A DNA stretch of 64,000 nt from Rhizopus arrhizus (lineage: Eukaryota; Mucoromycota; Mucoromycetes; Mucorales; Rhizopodaceae), in NCBI GenBank assembly GCA_024220505.1, contig JAKZZE010000024.1, positions 558,001-622,000 of the forward strand, read 5' to 3'. Below, one piece after another: positions 35,889 through 46,267 of this stretch. Made by a program: the position numbers and the translations under genes. Each line of letters opens with the position of its first letter. Position 1 is the stretch's first letter. Below the pieces are notes generated by a model that worked only from the letters and a program-made list of their open reading frames with translations, was not told where the DNA came from and did not search any database.

Positions 35889-37474
35889 GTCGAGAAAAAA
35901 AAAGGGGAGAAAGAGAAGCTCAAAATTTTAGGCATACGTGACTCGCTACGATATCTAAAAATGGAATCCTGGTTGACAGCATCCTTTGTGATTTGAAGCT
36001 TAGTTTAATAGTATCAACATGTAGCCTATACAACTGGTTCATACTCTTCATTTTACTTCACTGATCACAATTATCAATGTCCACTAATAACAGAAAAGGG
36101 GATAGTGTAATTAAGTACAGCAACGAAGCAATGTTTAGGAAGAATGATGGGGATGTCTTTGTATAAAAATCTGATAAATACAACTCAGTATCTAGATGTA
36201 CAAGTGCTTGTTTTCAATGCTAACAGCAAGAAGCTAAAAGGGTAAATGAGGGTACTAGTAAAGAAATATCCAAAGAAAGAGCTAGAAAGAATTATAATAT
36301 GCTTTCTTCATGTTTAAATGTGGCTTCAAGTAATATCTTATATTTGTGCGTTGATGAAGAAGAGAGAGAATCAGCAAAAAAAAAAAAAAAAAAAAAAAAA
36401 AGGATAGGAGCGATGACAGATCCTATATGACGATTCTGATGGGGATGGTTAAATAGTCAATGAGATGATTTTTTTTTTTTGGTACATAGCAGCTATTTTC
36501 TTCCTACTAGCAATAAAGTATATCATGATATCACATCTCCGTAGTTTATTAAAATGTTCTCCATCTCTAAATTGATAGCATAAGATGCGGATATGTGCCT
36601 GATTTCTATAAATGAAAGATAAACTTAAATATGTAGAAGTAAATTATATTGCAACTTCAAGCTGTATGAATTAATGTGATAAAAAAAATCTGCTTGAATT
36701 TTATGCAAACCGAATTAAAGCAATGCCCTGCCCATAATAATAAAAATACACGAAAGCCGTTATTAGTCCAATGTTGTGTAATAAAATAGTATTCTAAAAT
36801 TCCATAGAAAGCGGTTTAGAGTTAATAAAAAAAAACTTGGTTTGTATTTCTATTTATGAAGCTGTTTCTATTAAATGTATAACAAATACTGCATAATTCT
36901 TATGCAAATATCAATGTAGAGAAAAGAAGTAGTACCTTTACTGTACAATTTAAACGTATTTATAAATGCTATACCGAAAAAATTTAAAGATTCCTTACTC
37001 CAACACATTAGAAAAGAAAATAAACAAAATGGATTAACTATAATAGTTATTTACAACATGAAATCATTTGCCCATTTTTTTTTCATATTATGGCTAGATA
37101 ACTTTTAACTAATAGAAAGAATGATTGATTTCATGAAGATCAAAGCACTATTTTTTTAAAAAAAGGCAAGGTTATTTAAGGTTGTAATTAAACCGTAGAC
37201 TGTGACAATTGGTTTTGAAAAATTAAATGTTTGTATTATGAACATTTGCAAGGCATCTATTTGAATAGAAATGCAAAATACACTAATTTAATAGCTTAGC
37301 ATCAATTAACTATAATGTGATACATGAATAAGCTGAGCCACTTAAAATGCAGGCTATTTTCTTTTGTTAAAGGTTTAAACACTGCGGATCTAGAATCTAT
37401 TCTGTGAGCTTTTGCCTGGAATAAGAAACATTCTCTTTCTTTCTTTCTTTCTTTTTTTCCTCTTTCCTTAAAAA
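35889..37474. other. Intergenic, AT-rich, no gene seen
   Basis: It contains a run of about 26 A (36376-36401) and TTTC repeats (37434-37452) just before the GT15 start. No frame looks coding on either strand and no RNA gene is visible. It holds the MSH1 and mannosyltransferase promoters. Confidence 0.55.
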
Positions 37475-38676
37475 ATGAAAATCGGAGCAAGATTGATACC
37501 TTATATATTTGCAATATGTGGTTTCGTATTGGTGCTTGTGTCATTTAAAACGTTTCAGTCAGTCTATAACGTAGAACATTCAAACGGCATTACTTCTACT
37601 CAAAACAATAACAAGGATGAACCAATGAGAGCCTGCTTTGTTGTTTTAGTACGTAACAGCGAGTTGAATGGAATAGTGTCCTCAATCAGACAATTAGAAA
37701 GCACATTCAATAACAAATTTAACTATCCTTATGTGTTTTTGAATGATGATGACTTCACTCCCGAGTTTATCGAGACTACAAGTGCTTTGACAAACGCCAA
37801 AGCAAAATACGGAAAAGTAGATGGCCATATGTGGGGATACCCTTCTTTTATAAACACAACGCATGCTGCTGAATGTCGGGCAGAATTAGCTAAACAAGGT
37901 ATACCTTATGCAGACAGCGAGTCATATAGGCATATGTGCAGGTAGTAGAAACACTAGACTAGAAAGATAGAAAGAGATATTTATTTAATTGACTAGATTC
38001 CAAAGTGGCTTCTTTTTCAGACATCCTATGTTGGATGAATACGATTACTATTGGCGTATTGAGCCTGATGTTGATTATTACTGCGATATTGATTATGACG
38101 TATTTAAATTTATGAGAGACAATAATAAGAAATATGGTAAAAGCACAAACAAAGACAAAATCAAAGCCCAGTCTAACAAGATTTAAAGGATTCACTATTG
38201 CATTTAGAGAGTTCATTCAAACAGTGCCTACTTTATGGCAAACTGTAATGAATTTCAGGAGAGACTATCCTGAGGTTTCTTCTGGATGGCCATCAAAGGA
38301 GGACTCTCTTGTTAAATTCATTACTGATTCCAATGAACAGGATTACAACGGGTGCCATTTCTGGACAAATTTTGAAATTGCCTCACTAGATTTATGGAGA
38401 TCCAATGATTATCTTAAATTATTCAACTACTTGGATCAAGCCGGTGGTTTCTTTTATGAGCGTTGGGGTGATGCCCCTGTCCATTCAATTGCTGCTTCCC
38501 TAATGCTTACAAAAGACGAAATTCACTTCTTTAATGACATTGGCTATAGACACACAGCCTATACTCACTGTCCAGCTGAGCCAGAATATCGTGACAAGTG
38601 CAGTTGTGATCCTGAAAAGAGCATGGAAAAGGACCCGATATCCTGCTTCCCTCAATATTTAGCTGCTTTGAAATAA
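37475..38676 (+). CDS. GT15 alpha-1,2-mannosyltransferase (Kre2/Mnt1 family)
   Basis: Type II Golgi glycosyltransferase that adds mannose to N- and O-linked glycans, using GDP-mannose and Mn2+. Three exons (37475-37941, 37997-38136, 38189-38676) sum to 1095 nt, 364 residues. A short cytosolic tail is followed by one membrane anchor (about 8-25, IPYIFAICGFVLVLV). The lumenal domain contains ACFVVLVRNSEL, PYVFLNDDDFT, the GT15 hallmark YYWRIEPDVDYYCDIDYDVF, GCHFWTNFEIASLD and FYERWGDAPVHSIAAS near the end. EPDV and the Glu of NFEIA correspond to the conserved metal/active-site positions of the family. No frame damage is seen. The exact member (KRE2, KTR or MNN) cannot be decided from sequence alone. 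Confidence 0.94.
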
Positions 38677-39246
38677 TGAATAAAAAAAAAAAACTGAATC
38701 AACATCTTGTACTTTTGCAAACGTTCTATTTATAGTAAAATTAAAAAGCTATATGGTAAAGATATTATATTATTTTGAGGCAGTATTATGCAAAATTTCA
38801 ACTGTCGTTAACACCCTTATGACATAAAGTAATTTTATTAATGATAAAGAAATATCTTTATGTCATACGTGTCTTTTTTTTTTTTTTTTCATAAACGCCG
38901 TGTATTTGTTTAACAAAGACAGACCTAAACATATTTTTTCTTTTTCATTACTTCTTTTTCTTAATGTTTGTCACATAGCTTGATTATTTTGTCTTTCCTT
39001 GTTATCCTTAGTTTTCATTTTAATTAGTTTATTGATTCTATCACAAATGTATTTAACATTGTAGAGCCTTAACCGTTACTTTTGGTAACCAAACGAAGGA
39101 AAAACTATCTATGAAAAGTAAATCATTTTTTTTAATTAATCAAGCTTCAACTGTTATGATTTTTAGTCACAGTACATCATTTATTTAAGAAGCATCTTTA
39201 TGAAATGGATGCTTTTTTTGCTTTTTTATTTAATTGTTAAAACAAA
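38677..39246. other. Spacer between GT15 and RING genes
   Basis: 570 bases, AT-rich, with an A run right after the GT15 stop and a T run at 38875-38890. It holds the GT15 3'UTR and the promoter of the RING gene. No coding or structural RNA signal was found. Confidence 0.55.
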
Positions 39247-40016
39247 ATGGATAAAAGATTTGGATGTCCTATTTGCTTCAGCAGCTTAAAGTCTGATATG
39301 GATTCAACTATTGTTGCAACTCCATGCGGCCATATTTATCATAATAGCTGGTTTGAAAGAAAATTAGTATAAAGAAAATATAAACATAATATACAAATTA
39401 TTTTATATGCAGTCTTACTTCATGGTTATCCTATTCTCCTATTTGCCCAATTTGCAAGCTTAAAACATGCAGTACTGACTTGAAAAAGATTTTCTTGTCT
39501 GAACTAAATCATAATGATAATCTCTCTTTTATGGAAGGAACTCCACAGAAAATTGAGGCACTAAAGGAACAGTTGCAAGCTTTAAAGAAACAATTGGCCA
39601 AGTTTGAAGACGATGTTAAGCCTACAGTATCAGACTTGGAATATATGAAGGGTGTCCTGGAAAACAAGCTGGACTTTTTCGAAGTTCTCAAAGACAGAAA
39701 TAAAAGTTTAAAGCAAAATCTGTCCAAGGAGATAAGTACGTTAGAAGTAAGCTTTTCAAAGAGACGAATCGGGGTCAATCAGCCTCTTTCCACCAGTGCA
39801 ATCAGTAAAGCGAGAACAGAGGCTCAATTTGAACTAGAAAGTGCATGCTGTAATTTTAATGGCCTTATTCGAGAGTGGAAGGATCATATATTTGATCAAT
39901 TGACCGAAATTAGGTCTAAGCGTGAATTAGTCATTAAGATTGGTAATGAACCCAGAAAATATATCAAGGAAATGTATGAAAAATCCGCAAAACGACTTTA
40001 TCAGTTGGATATCTAG
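39247..40016 (+). CDS. RING-H2 and coiled-coil protein (TRAIP-like layout)
   Basis: Two exons (39247-39350, 39413-40016) joined by a 62-nt intron encode 235 residues. The splice site is decided by the zinc finger: taking the donor at AGCTG|gtttga rebuilds a canonical RING-H2 with CPIC, then CGHIYHNSCLTSW, then CPICK. The later gtataa donor would break the frame. The RING is at about 7-51, and a long coiled coil follows (about 75-190, EALKEQLQALKKQLAKFEDD). N-terminal RING plus coiled coil resembles TRAIP-type E3 ubiquitin ligases acting in replication stress, but the similarity is architectural; no PIP box was identified. A free-standing E3 of another family is possible. Confidence 0.82.
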
Positions 40017-40161
40017 TCTTTTTTTTTTTACTCTTTAATTGCTACATACATATTTACAATTTCATTTTTTATGGATTGAATAAAATATTTTCAATGTGTT
40101 GATTTGCTCCTAGTATATTATTTCTCGAGTAAACAAAAAAGAAGAAAAAAAAAAAAAAGAA

Positions 40162-41892
40162 TTATCTAAAGAATGTTTCAACTTTATCGTGCCGAGGCAC
40201 CAACTGAATTTTGTAATGAGGAATAGCCCATGTAACACCATGTATATCTTTGTGTGCATTCACATCAATTAAATCTTCAGAAATTCTTTCGATCTTGAAG
40301 CAAGCTAGCAACATAGAAATGGCCATAAACAGTTTACGCTCAGCAAGATGAATACCAACGCACACACGACGGCCAGTAGAGAATCCTAGATGAGGGCGAT
40401 CTTCAATTACTTGAGAAAACTTATGTTTATGCTGTGATTCTTGCACGTATTCCAAGTGTCTTTCAGGTTGAAATTGGGAAGGGTTAGGGAAACGTGAAGG
40501 GTTATTGTGTATGGCAAATAAATTCATCAAGATGACAGTATTCTTGGGAATATGCCAACCTTTATAAACATCATCTTCACTGGTAGCATGAGGTATAGCT
40601 GTTGGAGCAGGAGGGCGAATACGTAATGTTTCAAGTATTATACACTGAACAAAAGGTAACTTGGATTCTATTGATAAATGACATTATCAGCACATCCTTT
40701 TTTGTTTCTTTTAATTTAATAGTACCATCGTAAGATTGAGGGAGTCTATCTAATCCTACCTCTTCTTTGATTTCATTGTAAGCTAGATCTTGAACTTCAG
40801 GATGATTTGCTAAATATGATATGGCCCATCCTATCGTAGAAGCAGTCGTATCTGATCCAGCGCCAACAAAGAGAGCTATAAAGTATATGATCTGAAGATC
40901 ATTTAACTCATTTTCTTTCATAATCTCCTTGACAAAGCAATCTTGTGTACTTTTTTGAGCTCTAAATTGATTTAATAAAGTTTCATAAAACTGCACTATA
41001 TCATCACGCAGTTGAAAATATCTTGTTTTTTCAGCGGGCCATAACATTTGGAGAATTGGAAAAAATTCTCTGACTTGGTCGCCTGGGCTCAAGGCTTTAG
41101 AGGCTCTTTCGGTAAGATTAAATGCTTTGTGTAAAGTAGGATCTTCAGGTTCAAAGGAGCAGATGTCTCCAAATGCAATAGTTAATATACTGGTCATTGT
41201 ATAATGCTCAATGAAATAAGATATATCAATTCCTTTGTCTTCTTCCTTCTTTTCTTCTGAAAGCTTGTAAATGTAAGATAGGAGGGCTGTTCTACGCTCA
41301 TTCAAAATTGGCTGATACAAGTCAATTTTGTTTTTGATTAATCCAGAGTGAGCTGTTAATACACAAAATAAGTAATGTGTTGAGTTTGCAATTATTATCC
41401 TTTTTTTTTTTTTTTTTTTTTTTTTTACCAATACGACGCAAATGACGCCATCTAGGTCCATAAGTCATGAAAGCAAAGGATCCACCTTTGTCTATGTATG
41501 CTGTGTTATCTATTTGATTTTAATACAGGTATATGGTGTTTACCTCCTTGAAAAATGTCTTGAATGATTGTATCTGGCAAGTTTCTTGAAGAATAAATTG
41601 TACCTCTTTCTACTATCAAATCTCTTACTGCCTCAATCGAATTGATGACGATCCATTTTTGAGTACCAAAATAGCAAGTAAACACAGGTCCTACTTGGAG
41701 ACTCCACTTGTAAAACAATTCATGAATAGGTATGGGCCTAATAAGTTCTAATATGTGACCTATGATAGGGATGTAGCCTGGTGCTCTTGGAGGAAGTAAA
41801 GAGTCAATATTTGACCGTTTGTTCTTCCAAAGAATGTAACAAGCTGCTGTGCTAGCTAAAGCGACTAAAACAGTTAGATTTGAGAATGACAT
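40162..41892 (-). CDS. Cytochrome P450 monooxygenase
   Basis: Heme-thiolate oxygenase, membrane-anchored in the ER. Four exons (41892-41544, 41509-41429, 41352-40726, 40667-40162) total 1563 nt, 520 residues. The N-terminal anchor is at about 5-22 (LTVLVALASTAACYILW), followed by a Pro-rich hinge (LPPRAPGYIPIIG). The I-helix reads GAGSDTTAST, the K-helix ETLRIRPP, the PERF region FQPERHLEY, and the heme loop FSTGRRVCVG with axial Cys455. All are intact, so the enzyme should be active; the substrate is not predictable. The second intron contains a run of 26 T at about 41401-41426. It shares a 199-bp divergent promoter with the SpoU methyltransferase gene. Confidence 0.95.
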
Positions 41893-42091
41893 AGTAATGA
41901 AGAATAATAATCAGGATAACACAAGAGACATGCTTCCATCCCAAGAATCGCTGATTGTTTAAATACATCCTTTGTTCTTTTGTTCGCTAAAAAAGGTTAA
42001 TAATGCAACTCTATCCATATTTAGGAAATTAAGAAAACAAGACTGTTTTTTTTCTTCTTTTTCTTCTGGTTTCCTGCTTTTTTGCTGAAAA

Positions 42092-43045
42092 ATGTCAAAT
42101 TACAAGTACATCTTTCCCAGTATATTTGAAAGACTTCACAATGCAAAATCAGTAAAATCAAAACATTTGATCGCTTTGAGGGAATCAAAACATTACAGAT
42201 TAGAAAAGCAAGCAGTTCTTATTCAAGGATTTAAGGCCCTTAAAGAATTACGCGATCAGGGCTTTGAATTCAAATCACTGATTGCCACTGCCAAGAATAA
42301 ACCATTTGAAGATAAAGAAGTCAAGTTTCCAGCAAAACAAGTCATACAGCACCCGGATAGCTTTCCAGCCAAAAGTTATTATCTAGCCAACATTGATCTG
42401 ACTCGAAAGATATTGGGAACAGCTTCTCGACCAGGATTACATGAAATACTTGCAGAAATTGCACTTCCACAACACAAAATTACTACTCCAGGTGATCGAA
42501 TAGTTGTTTTCGACAAAGTGAATGATTATGAAAGTCTAGGTACACTTATTAGAACAGCTAAGGGTCTCGGTTGGGATTCAGGGATTGCAACGTCTAACAT
42601 CAGTGACTTATATAACGATAGAACGATTCGAGCCTCTAATTGCTCTTCACTCACTTGGCCACATGAAATTATTGGGTTTAATCACCTGTTAAATTTCTTT
42701 AAGAAGCATGAGATAACACCCGTTGTAGCTGAGGTCTTACCAAAGGATGTACAAGAAGCTTGGTCACCGGATTATGGCCACTTTAATACAAAAAAAATAA
42801 AGCCAGACTCGGGTGTCTGGTTTTGGAATTTTAAGGATAAAAAAGTACAATTACCAAATAAGGTCGCATTAGTTCTAAGTTGTGAATATCATGGAGTGCA
42901 TGAATCACTAGATAATGAAATTAGAGTTTCTGTGCCTTTAGATCCTGGAGTAAATTCATTGAATATTGCAAGTGCTGGAAGTATCATCATGGCAGAATTA
43001 AATAGGTTGTTTCGGCAACGTGCTATTAATAAATACCAAAAATAA
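42092..43045 (+). CDS. SpoU/TrmH-family RNA 2'-O-methyltransferase
   Basis: Single exon of 317 codons. The N-terminal part has the L30e-like SpoU substrate-binding region (KHYRLEKQAVLIQGFKALKEL). The SPOUT knot domain covers about 145-310: IVVFDKVNDYESLGTLIRTA (motif 1), ALVLSCEYHGV (motif 2) and VPLDPGVNSLNIASAGS (motif 3). Motif 3 is classical; in motif 1 the usual Asn before LG is Ser here. Related fungal/mitochondrial enzymes (MRM1/MRM3 type) methylate riboses of large-subunit rRNA; which RNA this one modifies is not shown. A clear mitochondrial presequence is not seen, although the first 30 residues are Lys/Arg-rich and low in acid. It is divergent from the P450 gene. Confidence 0.88.
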   Translation: MSNYKYIFPSIFERLHNAKSVKSKHLIALRESKHYRLEKQAVLIQGFKALKELRDQGFEFKSLIATAKNKPFEDKEVKFPAKQVIQHPDSFPAKSYYLANIDLTRKILGTASRPGLHEILAEIALPQHKITTPGDRIVVFDKVNDYESLGTLIRTAKGLGWDSGIATSNISDLYNDRTIRASNCSSLTWPHEIIGFNHLLNFFKKHEITPVVAEVLPKDVQEAWSPDYGHFNTKKIKPDSGVWFWNFKDKKVQLPNKVALVLSCEYHGVHESLDNEIRVSVPLDPGVNSLNIASAGSIIMAELNRLFRQRAINKYQK

Positions 43046-43165
43046 TATCTAAAAATAGACTTGTCATTTTTTTTTCTAAAAATAAAAAATTAAATAAATA
43101 ACAGTGTACATAATACGCCCTTTTTTTTATATTTCTCTCTTTTTCCTTTACTTTATTATTAAACC

Positions 43166-44324
43166 ATGGGACGCAGAAAGATTAGAATTGAACCTATTAA
43201 AGATGATCGTAACAGACAGGTTACTTTTCTCAAGAGAAAACAAGGATTGATGAAGAAGGCTTATGAGCTTAGCGTGCTTTGTAATTGTGAAGTGGCACTC
43301 ATTATATTCAATAATCAAAACAATAAGCTTGTTCAATATGCAAGTACTGACATGGATAAAGTATTAATGAGATACACAGAGGTATGTGTAATGGATGATA
43401 AAGACGGTTATAAAATAGCTAACGTTTTTTTTGGTAGTATGATGAACCTTATGAAAGTAAGAACAATGATGATGTATGTGTACCTTTTAATGATACTATT
43501 ACTGTAAGTCATATATTAACATCATTTCTTCATAGTTCAAAGACAAAGAAGGGGACGATGAAGAGGAAGATGTCTTTGTTCATGAACAAGAAAACAATAA
43601 GCATATACCAAGCCCTGTACAAACCGAGGATGATGACCTGGAATTGCCAAACAATTTAAAAATAAACCAAAGGCAAATATCAAGAAATGGTTTACAGGGT
43701 GAAATATATACAGTAAATATTATTAATATAAGAAAAACGAATATCTATTCTAAACTTTCCTTAGCCTTCCACTCAATCTCAATTTGCTTCATCTCTTCTT
43801 CAGCATTCTTATCCTTCGCCACCACCGCCCACTCAACCTATATATGATTATCCACTTTTATCAAATAACAGAATAACTACTACATCACACCTCTTGACCG
43901 AGCAATACGACACATCCAATCTTAATGAAAAAAGGCCACATCTTCGAGTACAAATACCAAGCGAGGCACCTCAACCACTTGACATAGAAAGACAAGCACT
44001 TCCAGTAAGTTGTTCATGTATATTTATAATACCTATTTGAAATAAGACTAAAATGCTATGTAGGCTTTAAATAAAAATAGTACAACTCAATTTGCACAGA
44101 ATCTTCCCTCTCCTTCTACATTTTATCCAGAATTTTATAGACAAGGCGAATTGCCAAGTCCACTCAACTTTTCAAACACACCTGCTACACTTAATACATT
44201 TCACTGGCCATCAAGTGCTAAAGAATATAGGCCATCTCCATTAAGCAGTTATAGCCATGGAGAGAAAAGACAGTTGCCAACGTACGAAGATCCTTTATCA
44301 AAAAGACAAAGGCTAGAAGCATAG
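43166..44324 (+). CDS. MEF2-type MADS-box transcription factor
   Basis: Five exons (43166-43381, 43438-43473, 43536-43712, 43765-44004, 44064-44324) total 930 nt, 309 residues. Residues 1-60 are a complete MADS domain beginning [11 protein letters not shown] with [25 protein letters not shown], in the style of MEF2/Rlm1 rather than SRF/Mcm1. The rest is acidic ([13 protein letters not shown]), then Pro/Ser/Gln-rich and probably a transactivation region, ending with a basic KRQRLEA. In yeast the relative Rlm1 acts under the cell-wall-integrity MAP kinase. Exon 2 is only 36 nt. The donor at 43713 (ACA|gtaaat) was chosen over the nearby ggtgaa site because only it keeps the next exon open. Confidence 0.92.
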
Positions 44325-44478
44325 GCTACAGTTACATAAAAGCATACAATCATAATTTTTCTTCCTTCCTTTTTGTACATTCAATATTAAATCATATTTG
44401 GGCAAATTAGATAATAAATGATATTTCTCTTTTCATAAATGAAATGTTAATAGCGTATATGAATTGGATGGTTGTGGG

Positions 44479-44541
<63 letters not shown>
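44479..44541 (+). repeat. Poly(A) tract of 63 bases
   Basis: Uninterrupted run of A, the longest homopolymer in the window. No retrotransposon body is recognisable directly upstream; the preceding 150 bases are the 3'UTR side of the MADS gene. It may be an insertion of a polyadenylated transcript tail, a slippage product or an assembly-sensitive region. Confidence 0.95.
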
Positions 44542-44543
<2 letters not shown>

Positions 44544-45298
44544 GTAAACTTATGGTAATATAAATTATAATACTTGTAAAGATTAAAAGTAGATAGATTT
44601 TGAAATATTGGGTTGCAATTAAGATTTTTAGAATTTGACAAGCAATTTTTAAAGTCTGCTTTCTACAAACTTTGCTTTTGAATATAGAAGATAGCACGTA
44701 CTGTCCTGTTTCAGGTTGTTTGCATAATTGACAGGGGTAATCTTCTACATGCACTGAATTTGTTCAGTATAAGCTGGTCTAAAGAGATAAATTTCATGAA
44801 AAAATCTGTGCCATGCATTTCTGGGAGCATAGTTCATAATAAAGACTTTTGGTTACTAGTATCTGTACTTGTAATTAATGGTTTTGTGTCAAAACTAAAC
44901 GTTGTCTTTAACCGTCACGCTTTATTGTTGTTATATTGATATCGTCATAGTTTACTTGTTCAATGGATAAGCAAAGATTGATGCTTGAACCAGCTGGTAG
45001 ATCCAAATTGTCAAAATTAAAATCGTTGGGATGATTTCCATTAAGATCGACGATTTTGATTTTTCAAAGAGCATTTAGAGAGCCACAATCTTGCTTATTT
45101 TTGAATTTGACATTATTTGAAGAAAGTTTTATTCATAAAAGCAACGTGTTTTTTATGCTTTGAAAAAATTGTTAGAGTTGATCTGTTATCGTGAGTCTTC
45201 TTCGCATATATGTTTGAAATTAATACGTAAACTAATCTAGTACTGTTATATCATTATTGATAGGCGAATGAGGACAAGCATCTAGAATACCAAGTATA

Positions 45299-45913
45299 TT
45301 TCTATATTTGTTTGACATCCAATCGTGTATGAATAGAGTCCAAGCTCAGAAAATGATCATTTGGATACCTTTTTGTTCCTTGCTTTCAAGGTATCATTAT
45401 AGTCCAAAGTGTATAAAATCAATCTTGAAAGAAAAAGAGAAAAGCTTATAAACAATCTCATTTGTTGGTTTATTTTTTTCTTCTTGGCACTAAAGAAATA
45501 AGATCCAGTGGGGAATAATAATATTTTGTTTGAGCAAACCAGTCAGATCTTATGAATTTGCGGTAGATTCTCTATTTAAAAGAAGAAAAGGGAGGAAAAT
45601 AGTGATTGGATAGAAAACCATAGGCTTATTTTGAAAGGCTTTGAAAAAGTTTAGCAAACATATCGATTCATATTCCTCAGTCCTAGAATAAGCATCTTTT
45701 GTGAGACAGCTATTTGACAAGTTCATAAGAAATAATAAGGATCAAAACAAAATAGTCCCTTAATGCTTGCAAACATATCATTTTTATTTTAGCTTCATGG
45801 ACACATCATTACTTGATCTCTCCCTTTTTTTATTTTATAGATCAAACTTATCAAAGGACATCAAAGCAAATGGCCAAAATAGCAGTCAATAATATCTCTA
45901 AATACAACAAAAG

Positions 45914-45987
<74 letters not shown>

Positions 45988-46106
45988 CACCCATTGTTTT
46001 TAATCACTGATACGAACCACTCTTTTCAAGAATGACTTTTGTTAATCATTTAAACCTCTGATTCGTTTAAATTGATTATTTCTTGCTTGTATTTCATTTT
46101 TAAAAT
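45299..46106 (-). repeat. Inverted duplication, arm 2
   Basis: Reverse complement of 25139-25894. It includes the last-exon region of the degenerate membrane-protein gene without its upstream exons, so this copy cannot encode the protein. The GA tract at 45917-45985 is expanded relative to arm 1, accounting for most of the length difference. The left boundary is marked by tttctatatttg (45299) and the right by gcttgtatttcatttttaa (about 46106); sequence outside is unrelated between copies. Confidence 0.93.
45917..45985 (+). repeat. (GA)n microsatellite, expanded
   Basis: About 69 nt of GA with one interruption (gagaggagag at 45941-45950). The homologous site in the other duplication arm (25259-25271) has only about 13 nt, so the expansion arose after the duplication or contraction occurred in the other arm. 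Confidence 0.95.
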
Positions 46107-46267
46107 TTTTAAAATAGTCTAAAAATACTGTTGTCAACGAAACACATTGATTTGATACCATTTTCTGAGCTTAAGCGTGACGTTTCTTCCAGTGAACAGT
46201 CCTATCATCTCAATATGGTAATTATAAAAGAAGTTGCCCATTTTTTTGTTCTCGATCAACCGACATC

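Larger units (their letters stand above)
44325..46267. other. Intergenic with A run and duplication arm
   Basis: It contains the 63-base A run (44479-44541), then AT-rich sequence without a gene (44550-45298), then arm 2 of the inverted duplication (45299-46106), ending 161 bases before the Elongin-A start. No intact ORF was found; frames through the A run are poly-Phe artefacts. Confidence 0.6.

Noticed and set aside
44407..44754. ORF with a long Phe run on the minus strand
   Set aside because: It is the 63-base A run read backwards.
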